A DNA stretch of 64,000 bases. Source: Chrysopilus asiliformis. Its lineage: Eukaryota > Arthropoda > Insecta > Diptera > Rhagionidae. This document shows, piece after piece, positions 43,301-54,493 of the stretch. The stretch is taken from assembly GCA_964034945.1 (NCBI GenBank), contig OZ035961.1, forward strand, positions 91,345,491 through 91,409,490. The letters run 5' to 3'. Below the pieces are notes generated by a model. That model was given only the letters and a program-made list of their open reading frames with translations. It was not told the origin of the DNA and searched no databases. Each line of letters starts with the position of its first letter. Within the stretch, counting starts at the first letter, position 1. A program made the position numbers and the translations under genes.

Positions 43301-46300
43301 CCGAAAATCGAGCTGAATTAGAGTTGCAGAACAAGCCGCCGGAAAACGATGCTTAACAACTACACCGAAGAAACCAACACCAAAACAGACCAAACGTTCA
43401 TTTGTTAGTTTCAAATAAACCATATTTTTGATCAAACTTCACGATTATACTTTTATTTGTCATTTAATTTTATGTTTATGCGATTTCTGGAAAGTTTTTT
43501 AGGGTGGACCACATCTCCCTACCATTTTGAAAAAATAGAAAAATCAAAGTTTTCGATAAATGCCTAACAATTAAATTTAAACCTCATACTGTCCTTAAGA
43601 AAAATAACGTATGATGTCTTCGTGGGTCAAGAATGACCCATTATGACCCATGAAGACTACAGTGCTCTTCAATGGATTAAAATATGAACAAATAGATTAT
43701 TGTTTTCGGTATTCAAAAGAAATTTGTTCACAGAGCCTACACCATACAAACATTGTTCATGTAGTTGAGAAGATACTTTTAATTAAAATCGAATTTGGGT
43801 CAGAAATGACCCGAGGACAGTATGAGAGTTAATGTCAAAAAGTTGGCAATCTGTGAATGCAGAAAGTTAGCTTAGGTCCTGAGCTTGCGATTTGACTATC
43901 TTATCATGCATAAATTCCAATTTTTGACCATTTTATGGCCAATAATAAAAACGTGGACCACTTCACCCTACCTGACCCTAACATTTCTAGCTTAATTCGT
44001 TTACAGGTTATTGTGTTCACAAAGACCAGATCGCGCATTAGCGACTATCTCTTACACCTCCTCTGAGGGCGCGTTTAGACCGAGCTAATTAGGCACTCCC
44101 AATCGTGCGGTGCTAAACTAGAAGCGTATACTACGTGGACTGTTGATGTTTGGTAGTTATGTAAAATTTTTGCAATCTATAGCATGAAAAGAGCACAAGG
44201 GATTATAAAAAGCAGAAATAAGACCCATAGGGCCAAAATGTAAGTTTCAAGTAAAAATTTAACTGAAATACAAGTTTTTTTTTGCAACTAATGGCACCGC
44301 CAAGAGTTAGCAGTGCCGAAATACCGCTGCTAAGCTGGAAGGCATTGCTGAAGTGGATTGCATTTATACCGGTGGTAGTTTTTTTTTCAACTGCCAACTT
44401 AGAACCGGTTTAAACGCGCCTTGAGTCAATTGGACGGAATTTCAAAATTCTTAAGCCTATTTTACACAGCCAACCAAAATAATGATGTGTTTTGACGACC
44501 ACAGATTTAAAGAGTTTCTTTAGCAGACCGAAAAGGTCCTTTAAATCCTAGTCCCCTTCCCCCCCCCCCCCCAATCCTTCTCCCGCAAACCGATTTTAAA
44601 TCCGATACAAAAATGTCAATTTTGACTCTTTTTATTCAATAGACATCTTTTTATTCCATAGACATAGAAATTTAGGGGTTAAAAAACTCGTGCTAAAATA
44701 CTGACCACAAAAACATTGACTCTACAAAAAAAATTATCAACATTGTAATCCATGCAGTTAACAACAAATGGTTGGATTATATGTTTCTTATCTATGATTA
44801 CTTGCTTTTAAATTTTCAATTTTGAGTTTGTGCCGCTGATAACAAAATAACAAAGTTGGAATAAGTACATGACCTCTAATATTCTATGATTTTCGAAAAA
44901 TTCCGTGAAATATTATAAAAAATATCTGATGTGAGTCGGACATGACTTTCTTATACAAAATCTACGATCTTGGGCAATTTACGAGTACACTATAATACAA
45001 GAAATAAAATTTTAGTTTATAATAAAATGTGTATTCTTGTTTTACAAAATCTGAAATATTTCGATAACGGTAAAATATATTAATATACGGTAAAAAGCAG
45101 AAATGTAAAGAATTTTAATATCTTTAATTCTTCCTCAAACTGTTTTTTTTTTCGAAATACCGTTAATTTGCAAGCTATTTGCAAAAAAAAAATATTTTTT
45201 TTAAATTTTAATAATATCTCGGTAACGGTAAAAGATAGAGGATAACAGTTAAAGACAAAATTGTGGAAATTATTATTCTCTTCAATTCATCTGATAAAGG
45301 GAACCACCAAAAACCCGTTATTTTGCGAGATAACCGCAAAAAAAAAGATTATTTTTAACCTTTAATTGATGACGTGGGTCCAGTGGACCCACATTGACTT
45401 TTCTCTCGTTGCTATCTATCATGTTTTCAGCACAGTGACTGAAATCTTCAGTACCTTCATACAGTATGATGTTGCATGCCGAGTTAAAAGCACGGATTTG
45501 GTATGTGATTAGAACGTAGTGCATTTGGATCATGTGGATCCATTGGACCCCACCTCATCATTTAAGCATATGATTTTCACCTCATAAATTAAGGGTTAAA
45601 TAAAGGCATATCTCGATAACGGCTTGAGATGCAATTCTAGTAAAATACCAAAAATTTAGGAAATTTATTGTCTCCAAGTTCAGACAGAAAGACATTTTTG
45701 TAATATGACCCCAATCGACTCTGAAGTGCTTGGGAAATGTTTTTTAGGCAAAATCAAGCGATCGAAATTTTTTCATGATTGGAATACTTAATTATACTTC
45801 GTATACGAAAGTAAAAAGGATGTTAGAAACATTAAAATAACTAAAATTATTTGGGAAAACGTGAGCTAAATAGATTTTGCTTAAAAACAGTAATAATCTG
45901 GTCGCATAGTCTATACTGTTTGAGTTTTTTAAGCCATCATCATTAGACTAAATCCAAATGAGGAAAAAAATTTAATTTAGAATAATTTCAAGACATTTTT
46001 CAGCCGATATGAATATAATTTTAGACAATGTGTCACGACAAAGCTCTGGTTCAGTAAATATTGTACTAAAATAGGTTAACATACAACGATATCTTTGAAA
46101 AGAACCTGAATTGTTGTTCCATTGAGATGAATATTCAAATTAACTTTCTTTTCAAATTGATGAAATTTGCAAAAGCGAAGCAAATCTTGTGTTAAAATGA
46201 ATTTAGCTGAAGTGGCCAGCGTCACTTTTTGTTATCCACTTGGATAACAAAAGTTTTTCGTAATAAAATATTTCCAATTGAACTCCTTTCAATACGAATT

Positions 46301-49300
46301 AAATAATCTCCAGTAATCGAGAGGCTGCTGAAAATACATAAATGAAAATCTGCCTCTAAATTCTTTTCATTTATTGATAATTCCGCTGATTTATAACATT
46401 ACTATAGCCGGTGATCGTTAACCAATGGGCGAATATTCACTATCGAAATTCTTTAATTCCACACATTTAGATTAAGATCTCCGATAAATGTGGAATGAAT
46501 TAACATATTGTACTAACTAAATAAAATTGATATTTTAGCTGATTAAAAATTGTACAACGAAGAATTATCAATGACAAAGTTTTCAGGCTAAAAATTTTTA
46601 ATGTTTATGGCCGTAATTCCCAACTGGTGGGTAGCCAAACATTTTTAGAGTGGTCGCAATGGCGACTAAGCTAAGGGATAGTCTATAAAATACGTTACGC
46701 ATTTTTTCAGACCTCCGCGTCGTGATTTTTTCTAGTCCTGCCTTACTCTCCAAAGCGTCACGTGTTTTATGAACCGCTAACAAACATTATATTATCAATT
46801 TTGCATCAAAATAAAGAAGTTTACAAAAAAAATTATTGAAGAGAATTATTTTTAAAGCAGAATAGCTTCAAAAATAGTTCGACAAAAATTAAATTATATT
46901 TTACTTTAAAGAATGGAAATTTTTATCTGCGGCGCATTTCTCTTAATAAATTCTAGCCTTGTGTAGTATTTTTTTTTAAATTAAATCCGAAAATGCACTG
47001 TTACCCACCGGGAACCATGTTTACTTTCTTCTACGGAGTATGCAATACTTTAGTATTCATGAAAAATTTCGACCTCTTAATTTTGCCTAAAAAACATTTC
47101 CCGATCACTCCTGAGTCGATTGGAGTCATATTAAAAAAATGTCTTTCTGTCTGTCAGTCTGTGTACAAGATTTCTCAAAAACTAATAGAGCTAGCGCCAT
47201 GAAATTTTATAGGCATGTTGGGTCCTGAAATGGGACGATCCTATCAACTTTTGAAGTATCCAAAATGGCGGTTTTTCAAAAATCGCAATTTCGTTTTTCT
47301 CGATTTACTCCCAAACTAAAAAAACGCGTAGTTTTGACAAAACTTGGAGAAAATAAAATTTCCCACACTTTTGTCTTTAGCTATAACTCGATATCTCAAC
47401 CTGTTATCAAGATAAACCGTTATTTCCAAAAAAAAAACAGTTTTTTGCGATTATCTCGAAAATTAACGGGTTTTTGCTGACGGAATGTATGAAGTGAATT
47501 AATGAGAATGGCATTCTGCACAATTTTGTTTCTTACCGTTATCCGTTATCTTTTACCGTTATTGAGATATTTAGATTAAAATATAAAAAAAATATGTTTT
47601 TGCAAATTACTTGCAAACTAACGATTTCTCGACAAATTAATTTAAGGAAGAATTGGAGATGTTAACATTTTCTACATTTTTGCCATTTACCGTAAATTGA
47701 TATGTTTTACAGTTCTCAAGTTATCTCAAATTTTGTACGTTTTTGATATTTTTGAATAAACCAAGAATTTATTGGGAGGTCGTCTTAGGTTGACAACGCG
47801 ACAGGGCTCTAGCGTAAATTGCGCAGGGTCGTAGATTTTGTAGAAGAAAGTTTTGTGTTGACCACAACTGATATTTATTTATGTTGTACTGATTTAGAGA
47901 TCAAGTCACTCAAACGACTCTAACTATCGCAAATTGTAACAGATTTTAATGATTTTTCCTTTTTTGGAAAGCTAAGAGTCTGCTCTTTTTGAATGTTTTG
48001 TCTTTAGTTTTAAAAACTAAAAGGATTTAGATAAAATTTATGTTAAATTCGAAAAAATGTTTGAAAAAATTTTAGACAACCTAATTTTTCTCAGACTTGT
48101 CCTTTAAATTTTTTTTTCATCCTATCCTAATGCTTTTTAAATTGCCTACAAAATGGTTTTTATTTCATTGCTGTACTATTCTTAGTTTCGAAGTTATAGG
48201 CAAATAAGTGAGGACAGTTTTGGTGCAAAAAATTAAATTTTAAGAAAAATTTTGTCCCGAAAAAGGAATGCCTGGCTGACCTACCACCTGAAATGTTTTT
48301 TAGTAGATTGCAATTTGAGCAGAGACTTAAAAACGTCAATGTGATCATCGCATCATTTTATCATACGAAAAATATTGATTTAAAATAACAATGTAGATCG
48401 AATGCAGAGTTTTTTACGAAAAAAAAACAAACAAAAAACTGCAGGAGGAAAAAGATAAAATCAAGAATTATGTTATAAAACTTTATTACAAACAATTATT
48501 TATAAGAAGTGTTGAATGTGATCTCCACCTTTGGAAACACAGAGTTGGTGAAATAACGATAACTTTTATGGTGTTTACTACCCCCAAAGATCCCCCAAGT
48601 GTGACGTATTTTATGGAGAGTCCCTAACCGCAATGTAAGATAACAACCAATGTTAGAGAAAAGGGTCGCCGATTCATTTAAAAATTCTCTAAAAAAACAA
48701 CAGGAAAAAGGTTGGAAACTACTGCTCTATACAATTTTATCAAATTATTTCTTAATGATAAAATTTCACATTTATATAAAAAAATCCACTCTCTGTAGGG
48801 GAGTTTTACTTGTACTGATAGTATTATTATAATAAAGCTAATGTTTATTTTTTCCCGTGTACAAGGAAGTTTAATTAAAGATAAATACTACTGTTTACAA
48901 AAATACAAACAACGACTTTTTTGATGAGTCACGAATTTTCATTTAATTGATTCCAACATCACACGTCATTTATTTAGCGATGATCAGTTTGTTTTATTGG
49001 ATGAACAAAAGTTTTAAATAAAAAAAAAATGATATTATTATTTCGCATATGAATAAAAATGTCGCTTTATGGTCAAATGAAGTTTTCATACTGTAAAACA
49101 AGTACAGCTTTCTTACAGTTTTTATGTTAGATTCAAATACATTTGCAATTATTACTTGAATTGAGCAAAAAAGTTGAAAATTATTGCAAAATGAGTTTTT
49201 TTTTCTAACATCGAAGTTGTTTGGCGCAGCGCTGCGATATGCGAAGAAAAAATTGCGATGCGATCATCGGACAAATTTCTTATAAACAAACATGTTTAAG

Positions 49301-50490
49301 GAAAAATTTTAATGAAATTTAAACGCGTAGTTAAATGTTCACATATATCTATTGAAACACGTTTTTGTGATAGGAATAACAAATGTTTCAACATTTGCAC
49401 GTGCCTATTTCTATTTTGGAACCTCGTGACCTTCTTAAGGCGCTGCCTTGTCATTTTTCGCAATGCGTAACATAATTTTTGTACACACATAATTAATGCT
49501 GCACCAAATAGATGTATTGGAACGAAAAGTTGCTACGAAACCTGAATTGAGTAGGTCCGAAGCGGTCTTGATATGTGCTGTGAGAGAACTCTGACTTTAA
49601 CACCACTTGTGCTTGCATTTTTTTTTCCATAGCTTTATAGTTTTTAAGACAAACAAAAATGAAGCGGAAAATACTGATTTTTTTTCGATTTCAGAAGTCC
49701 ATGAAATACCTGCTAATTTTAGTAGGGGGTCTGCGGTAGTTTAACTGACGGCTGCACTAAACTCTATACAAAAAATCGCAAAAAAGCGTGACAAGGAGAG
49801 GGTGGGGGGTACGAAAGGCCAAACATTGGCGTGACGTTTTTTTGTGGATAGCCCCTGACTTTAAAATCCTTCGACCGATGGAGTTAACATTTTGGTTTCG
49901 TAAAACCTTTTTTTACTTTTAACCGTTTTTACCCCCTCTCTCCCCTCATCTACCAGATTTTTCAGACAGTTTTCAAAATATTTCTTTCCTGCTGCTCTAT
50001 TTCGAAAGGTTTTTCGCCAACAATTCTTTATTAAACCACGTATAAGAAACTACAATCAGCCCCTGACCTTGTCGACAGTAACGAAGGTAAATTCAACGCT
50101 TGTTTTTATACTACGATTACGCACGCATTAAGTGTTGTGCCAAACCTCTTAACCTTTCCCCGTCTGCCACTTCCCTAACCCTCTCGTGCCACACAAATGT
50201 TACACATGGTAGTAGTTGATTCGAACAATTTGCACGCATCAATATCCGTCTTGTTCTCTTGCCAAGCAATTTATTAACAATACATTGTCGCGAGATATTC
50301 CAAATCCAATGAAATTAGAAATTATTGTTATGAAATTAATTGTCGATTGAAATATTTATGTGTTTCAATAATTACCAATGATAAATTTGCTGAATAATCC
50401 AACGGCGGCTACTGTCAACGTACTAGCGAAATGCCAGAATCCGGATGGATTCCTGATCCGCGGGAATATCCATTCGATGTTGTAGCCCAT
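40377..50490 (-). CDS. Taz: Tafazzin, phospholipid-lysophospholipid transacylase
   Basis: Tafazzin remodels cardiolipin acyl chains at mitochondrial membranes. Minus-strand coding exons, all with GT-AG and consistent phase: 50376-50490, 41098-41226, 40935-41042, 40481-40869, 40377-40418, giving 260 residues, as usual for the family. Exon 1 encodes the N-terminal membrane region (MGYNIEWIFPRIRNPSGFW, then AAVGLFSKFII) and joins to VWLNKTRIYN. The HX4D catalytic motif is in VSNHHSCFDDPGLWG (His72, Asp77). The second motif is HVFPEGRVN (about 148-156). IRWSMAAHDICFTNKYHSLF and WGIGRVIYE match tafazzin throughout. The tail is ILRRETEILHEKC. Intron 1 is about 9.1 kb and holds several transposons; the others are 56-62 bases. 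A poly(A) signal lies near 40303. Exon 1 assignment rests on homology and phase and is strong. Confidence 0.93.
42098..43978. mobile_element. TA-flanked element in tafazzin intron 1
   Basis: The ends GGGTCGGGTAGGATGAAGTG and (inverted) GGGTCAGGTAGGGTGAAGTG are bordered by TA (42096-42097, 43979-43980). The motif GGTAGGGTGAAGTGGTCCAC recurs inside, near 43151, 43178 and inverted near 43503. The TA target fits the Tc1/mariner-pogo group. Remaining frames (such as 42966-43316) are not recognisable. Another element is nested at 42162-42891. Confidence 0.7.
42162..42891. mobile_element. hAT-like MITE nested in the TA-flanked element
   Basis: Perfect 30-bp inverted ends begin CAGGGAACAACCATTATATA. 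GTAATAG occurs immediately outside both ends (42155-42161, 42892-42898), a 7-bp direct repeat. The CAGGG tip suggests hAT, which normally makes 8 bp, so one base may have changed. No coding potential. Confidence 0.8.
44063..44425. repeat. MITE with GGCGCGTTTAAACCG ends
   Basis: The left CTGAGGGCGCGTTTAGACCG and inverted right CTCAAGGCGCGTTTAAACCG match for about 20 bp with a few differences. The interior is unremarkable. Confidence 0.6.
45050..45830 (-). repeat. Interspersed repeat family with ATCTCGATAACGG words, copy 1
   Basis: Read on the minus strand it starts TTTCGTATACGAAGTATAAT and contains TTTTGCCTAAAAAACATTTC and GAGTCGATTGGGGTCATATT, then many ATCTCGATAACGGT-like words. The same series is on the plus strand at 47010-47860. 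The middle part (45358-45590) is unrelated in appearance. Confidence 0.5.
46674..46788. repeat. MITE of the CTATAAAATACGT family, 115 bp
   Basis: The left end GATAGTCTATAAAATACGTT pairs inverted with the right end (AGCGGTTCATAAAACACGTG when reverse-complemented). Confidence 0.6.
47010..47860 (+). repeat. Interspersed repeat family, copy 2
   Basis: It has TTTCTTCTACGGAGTATGCA, TTTTGCCTAAAAAACATTTC, GAGTCGATTGGAGTCATATT, a CTGTCTGTCAGTCTGTG array, then ATCTC/CGATAACGG-type words and TTACCGTTATCCGTTATC. It shares these with 45050-45830 in inverse orientation. No protein gene. Confidence 0.5.
47861..48544. other. Intron 1 of tafazzin, nothing recognised
   Basis: AT-rich sequence without coding signal, repeat ends or RNA gene. 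Confidence 0.35.
48545..48627. repeat. Fragment of the GTGACGTATTTTATGG MITE family
   Basis: AGTGTGACGTATTTTATGGA followed by GAGTCCCTAA matches the terminal part of the family at 14772, 18479 and 46674 in inverse orientation. Only one end is clear. Confidence 0.45.
49722..49858. repeat. Rearranged member of the GGGGCTATCC MITE family
   Basis: The right side ends GCGTGACGTTTTTTTGTGGA then TAGCCCC. The left carries GGGGGTCTGCGGTAGTTTAA and GACGGCTGCACTAAACTC, the inverse of an internal block in the 18479 and 14772 copies. Confidence 0.5.
49859..50375. other. Start of tafazzin intron 1, nothing recognised
   Basis: No gene or repeat identified. The tafazzin exon 1 donor (GTAATTATTG on the minus strand) lies at 50375. 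Confidence 0.35.
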
Positions 50491-50799
50491 GACTGCGTTA
50501 AGGTACTGTGGCCAAACAGAACAGATAACAAAACTTCAATTAAAAAAACATCTTTTTCTTTCACTCAAACTCAACTAAATGCCAAATTTTTATACAATTT
50601 TTCTGATTTGTTTGTTTTTTTGTAATTTTTGCGGAAATAGTTTTGCAGCTTTAGGTATGCACGATTTTTCCGTGTTAATTAGAAATGTGATCGACACAAA
50701 GCTTGATTGGAAGCTTAGTCAGCCTGAGTTTCACAAATCTTGTCCACTTGCGCTTGCTTGCCCGCCTTCCTGCCTTCTGTCAGTTTGATGTCGTACTAC

Positions 50800-51015
50800 T
50801 GGAAAGTGGTCCAAGTTGAAGTTTACTACCAAACGAACGACTCGGCCAGGGGAGCGCTAGAGCTAGAGGGGGCACCACCGCACACAAGATCAGCGATCGA
50901 TCAGACGACTTAGCAGCGACACATGCGAATACCACGTTGGATGGAGCTTAACTGTCGGAATGATGCTTTGCTAGGCGCAATGGAAGCGCGCGATTCCTAG
51001 TTCTATTCAGTAAGC
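50800..51015. promoter_or_regulatory. GC-richer stretch, possible tafazzin promoter or 5' UTR
   Basis: This is one of few CpG-containing, GC-richer stretches in the window (GAGCGCTAGAGCTAGAGGGG; GATCAGCGATCGATCAGACG). It lies 300-500 bases upstream of the tafazzin start on the minus strand. No TATA box or proven initiator was identified. The assignment is from position and composition only. Confidence 0.3.
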
Positions 51016-53290
51016 GTTTCGTTATTGGACAGATCGATGAGGTTGAGAATGATGTTGATGAACTGAACTGAAGGTAGTAGAAGTAGCGAGTTTTTTCTTC
51101 GTTTTGTTTTTTGTCTAGCTAGACTAGAGTTTTAGCCTTTTGTTCTCTACACGAAATTTTGAGTTTTGTTTTTGAAATTTTGAAATGATGGATAGATGAT
51201 TCTACTGGGAGCCATGAATATTTACCTTCCCGTTCGTTGTGTGGAACATCGCTGCATTTTGTTGACGTAGTATCTTAGATAACATGTTCATTGCTGATTT
51301 CCTTGGATCTAAATCTGGATCGGATAAAAATTGCAAGCCGAACTCCCGAATCCACGCAATTTGCTTAGTGGTTTTCCTTTCGCTGTTTTATGCGGTTTCT
51401 TCCCATTCAAGTTTCATTCTTCAATTCGCCATCCTCAATATCCGCCGTGAGTTTTCTGCACTTTATCAAATTAGAATTGCATCTTTATTCACTCACGTTT
51501 TGACCTCTTCGCATTTTTTTATATGGAATTCGGATAAAATTTTCATTGTTTTGAAATTACGTATTTAAAATTTTTGATTGAAAATTCATTCACAAACACC
51601 AAGTTTGAATGATATCTTTCATAATGCACTAAAATTAGAAATTTTTCAGTTTTACGTGGGATATTGTGACGACATAAATTAGAATAGAGAGAAAATGTGC
51701 GGCAGCCTTTGCAACTGTCAAATTTAGCGAAGAAAAAAAACACAAAAGTGAGGTTAGAATTTCCCGTCAGCCAAGTACAATGCCATATAAAAGTTATATA
51801 TGGCGGTAATGTTTAAAAAAATCACGTGCAGTATAATTTTAACATGGAAAACCTATTGGAAATAGTTTTAATTGAAAAACGAATTTGTAACATAACTTAT
51901 TTTAACGGTTTTTACTACTTATCATTTAAGGTGGTGGTTCCCAAACTTTTCATTAGTCTGCACTAGAGAGCCTATAATCCGAAGAGTGGACAAATGGGAT
52001 GTATAAAAATAGTCGCCAAATTGAGAAACGAAAAAAACTTTGGTGGAGTTTACGCAAAAGACAATTATTTCTCGCTATTTATTTTAATTTTAAATGCATT
52101 TCACATTAAAAAAAGAGAAAAAAATCCAACTTTTCCAATATTTAAGTTAACGGTTTAAAAAACTGTTTTAATGGTTTTTTGTATCTCTAATGGTTCTCAA
52201 GAAATTTGAAAAAAAAATCAGTTGGAAAATTTTTCGAAAACTGCAGTTTTATGGAAAAATGCATATAGGTAACCAAATTTATAGGAAATAAAATATTCTA
52301 ATTTTTTTTAGGAAATATAAATTGCTTTAACGGTTCACATGTGTATTTTAATTTGATGGGTCTCTAACGGTATGCTAAATCTAATAAACTTATATATGTT
52401 TCTCACATGGAGGATAAAACAAATATTTTACTGACTTTTTTATTGGATATAGTTAATTAATGTGCGCTGATAAGATGCAGATTTCATAATCATTTTGTAG
52501 ATAAGATGTAATTCACATTGATAAGATGTAATTCGCACAGTCATACTGACCGAAACATTCTATTTGTACCCAAAAATGAAAACATTAGTAAAAAAACCTG
52601 TTTCTTAACAATGAAAATCATCTTGAAAAAACACCTTTTACTCTCTTTGGATGCTGTGACTTTGATACTTTTATAACTTCCAAATAATTTACGTCATGCA
52701 TCAAATGTTTACATCATTTTCGATTTATAAAAATAATCAGACATTTTCTACTACTTACAGTAAAAAACATTTAACATAATAAAAAATATTTTTAAAATCT
52801 AACAAAATGGAATGCTTCAAAAATATTGTTCTGGACTAAAAGACAATTTTTTTTACCAGTTTCGACTTTATTTTTGTCTCAGCTGACCGTTTAACCTCCT
52901 CACATGGGGATAGTAATCTAATCACAATTTCGCTATTCATACAGCAAAATAACAAAACATGAGTACCACACAATCTACTCTCATCAGTTTCAAGCGTTTA
53001 AAATCTTTAACAAAAATTTTTTGGAGGAGGGTGGGGAGCGAGTATTTGGATGATTCTTAACAAAATATGATTTCGTATCATGTTAAGTCATCATTACGGT
53101 TGAATGTGGCGCGCAGTATAGACAAAGTTTTTTTGATTCTACAATAATTTAAATTGCTCTTGTCACCTTGAGGTTACTATTAGTTTTAATACGAAATAAT
53201 AATTACTGTGCTTTAAACACGCCTTTTGTGTATAATGTTAGCTAAATGTTTTGAATAATTATTTTTACGAAATAAAAAAAAATATCAAAA
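51016..53290. other. Intergenic DNA between tafazzin and the P450
   Basis: No gene seen. The 94-codon frame at 51284-51568 has hydrophobic runs but no family or splice support. Positions about 52140-52400 have TTTAACGGTT words like those of the 45050 family. Confidence 0.35.
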
Positions 53291-54461
53291 ATGCTTCAAA
53301 AACTAACACCAAGCTTTAATATTACCAAAAATGTGAAATTACCTGTGAAGCGCTTCTTGGCTACACAAGCGAATGTAAAGGTTAGTTAATATTATTTAAT
53401 ACTTCATTGTAAAAATCGGTACTTTTACATTTTCAAAAATATTAAAAAAAAAAAAGTGTGAAATTGATCCTTGGTTCAAAATCAAAAGGAATTTGACATG
53501 AATCCTTAGGAATCCAATCCTGAGGTAAAAAACTTACAAAATATGCGCCGTAGCCGAATTTTTGTCTAACAATGTGGCGCCAAGAGATACACGAAAGGTT
53601 AGATAACCAAAGATAAGCAACAACAAAACTTTTCATAGAACTTTTCAAACGTATGGAAAATACTCTAAAGTTGTGTAAAATCTCTGTCAAGTAACCCATG
53701 AAGGTCAAAACAATTTATTGGTTTTTTGACATTTAATCGTCTAAATATAAAGGAAAATAATCGATTTCCAAGGCATACTAAAGATTCTATTTCCCGCTGG
53801 CGGATTTTTTCGGGCCCCAAAATTTGTTTTAGGTTTCCTATCTTCATTTATCTAATCTTTGGTTACACAGTCTCAAGTTAAAAAAAAAGGTCAATTTTTC
53901 AATTATTTTAACATTTTATAAATAAATGCTAGGTGTAAATAAACTCTAGGTGTAAATACGTTGGAAAAGGCGCCATAGGCGGAAAAATTTTGATTTACAG
54001 CAACCCCCAGAGAAAGTTTTGCGTTATTTGGTAAACGTTTTTTAATTTTCGATAAATTGTAAGTAATTGTAACTTGAAAAATCCGGGATAAAGGTTTATT
54101 TTCTAGGACAACATGTCCCGGCTAATTTGCAATTACACTGAGAAAATTTATTCGTTATATGTGTGAAAACTTCAAAAAATTGACGGATGTGTGGTCTTAG
54201 GACCTATAACAAAAAAATTATTATTTTTATTTTCATAGTGTTTCTGACGTATTTTAATAAAATCAATGAAATTATAGAATAACACTCATACTTCTATAAA
54301 AAGTTGCCTTTGAATTTCTGTTTATACCCGTATGGTGAAACCAAAGTGTATATTAACTTTGCCTTACCGTTTGTAACGCCAAGATCCCGTCATCACACAC
54401 AAAAATGAATTACACCAGTGTGTTTAGAATAATAAAAAAAATTGAATTTTCCATGTCCGTC

Positions 54462-54493
<32 letters not shown>

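Noticed and set aside
51284..51568. 94-codon frame with hydrophobic stretches
   Set aside because: Could suggest a membrane protein, but there is no family, start context or splice signal; likely chance.
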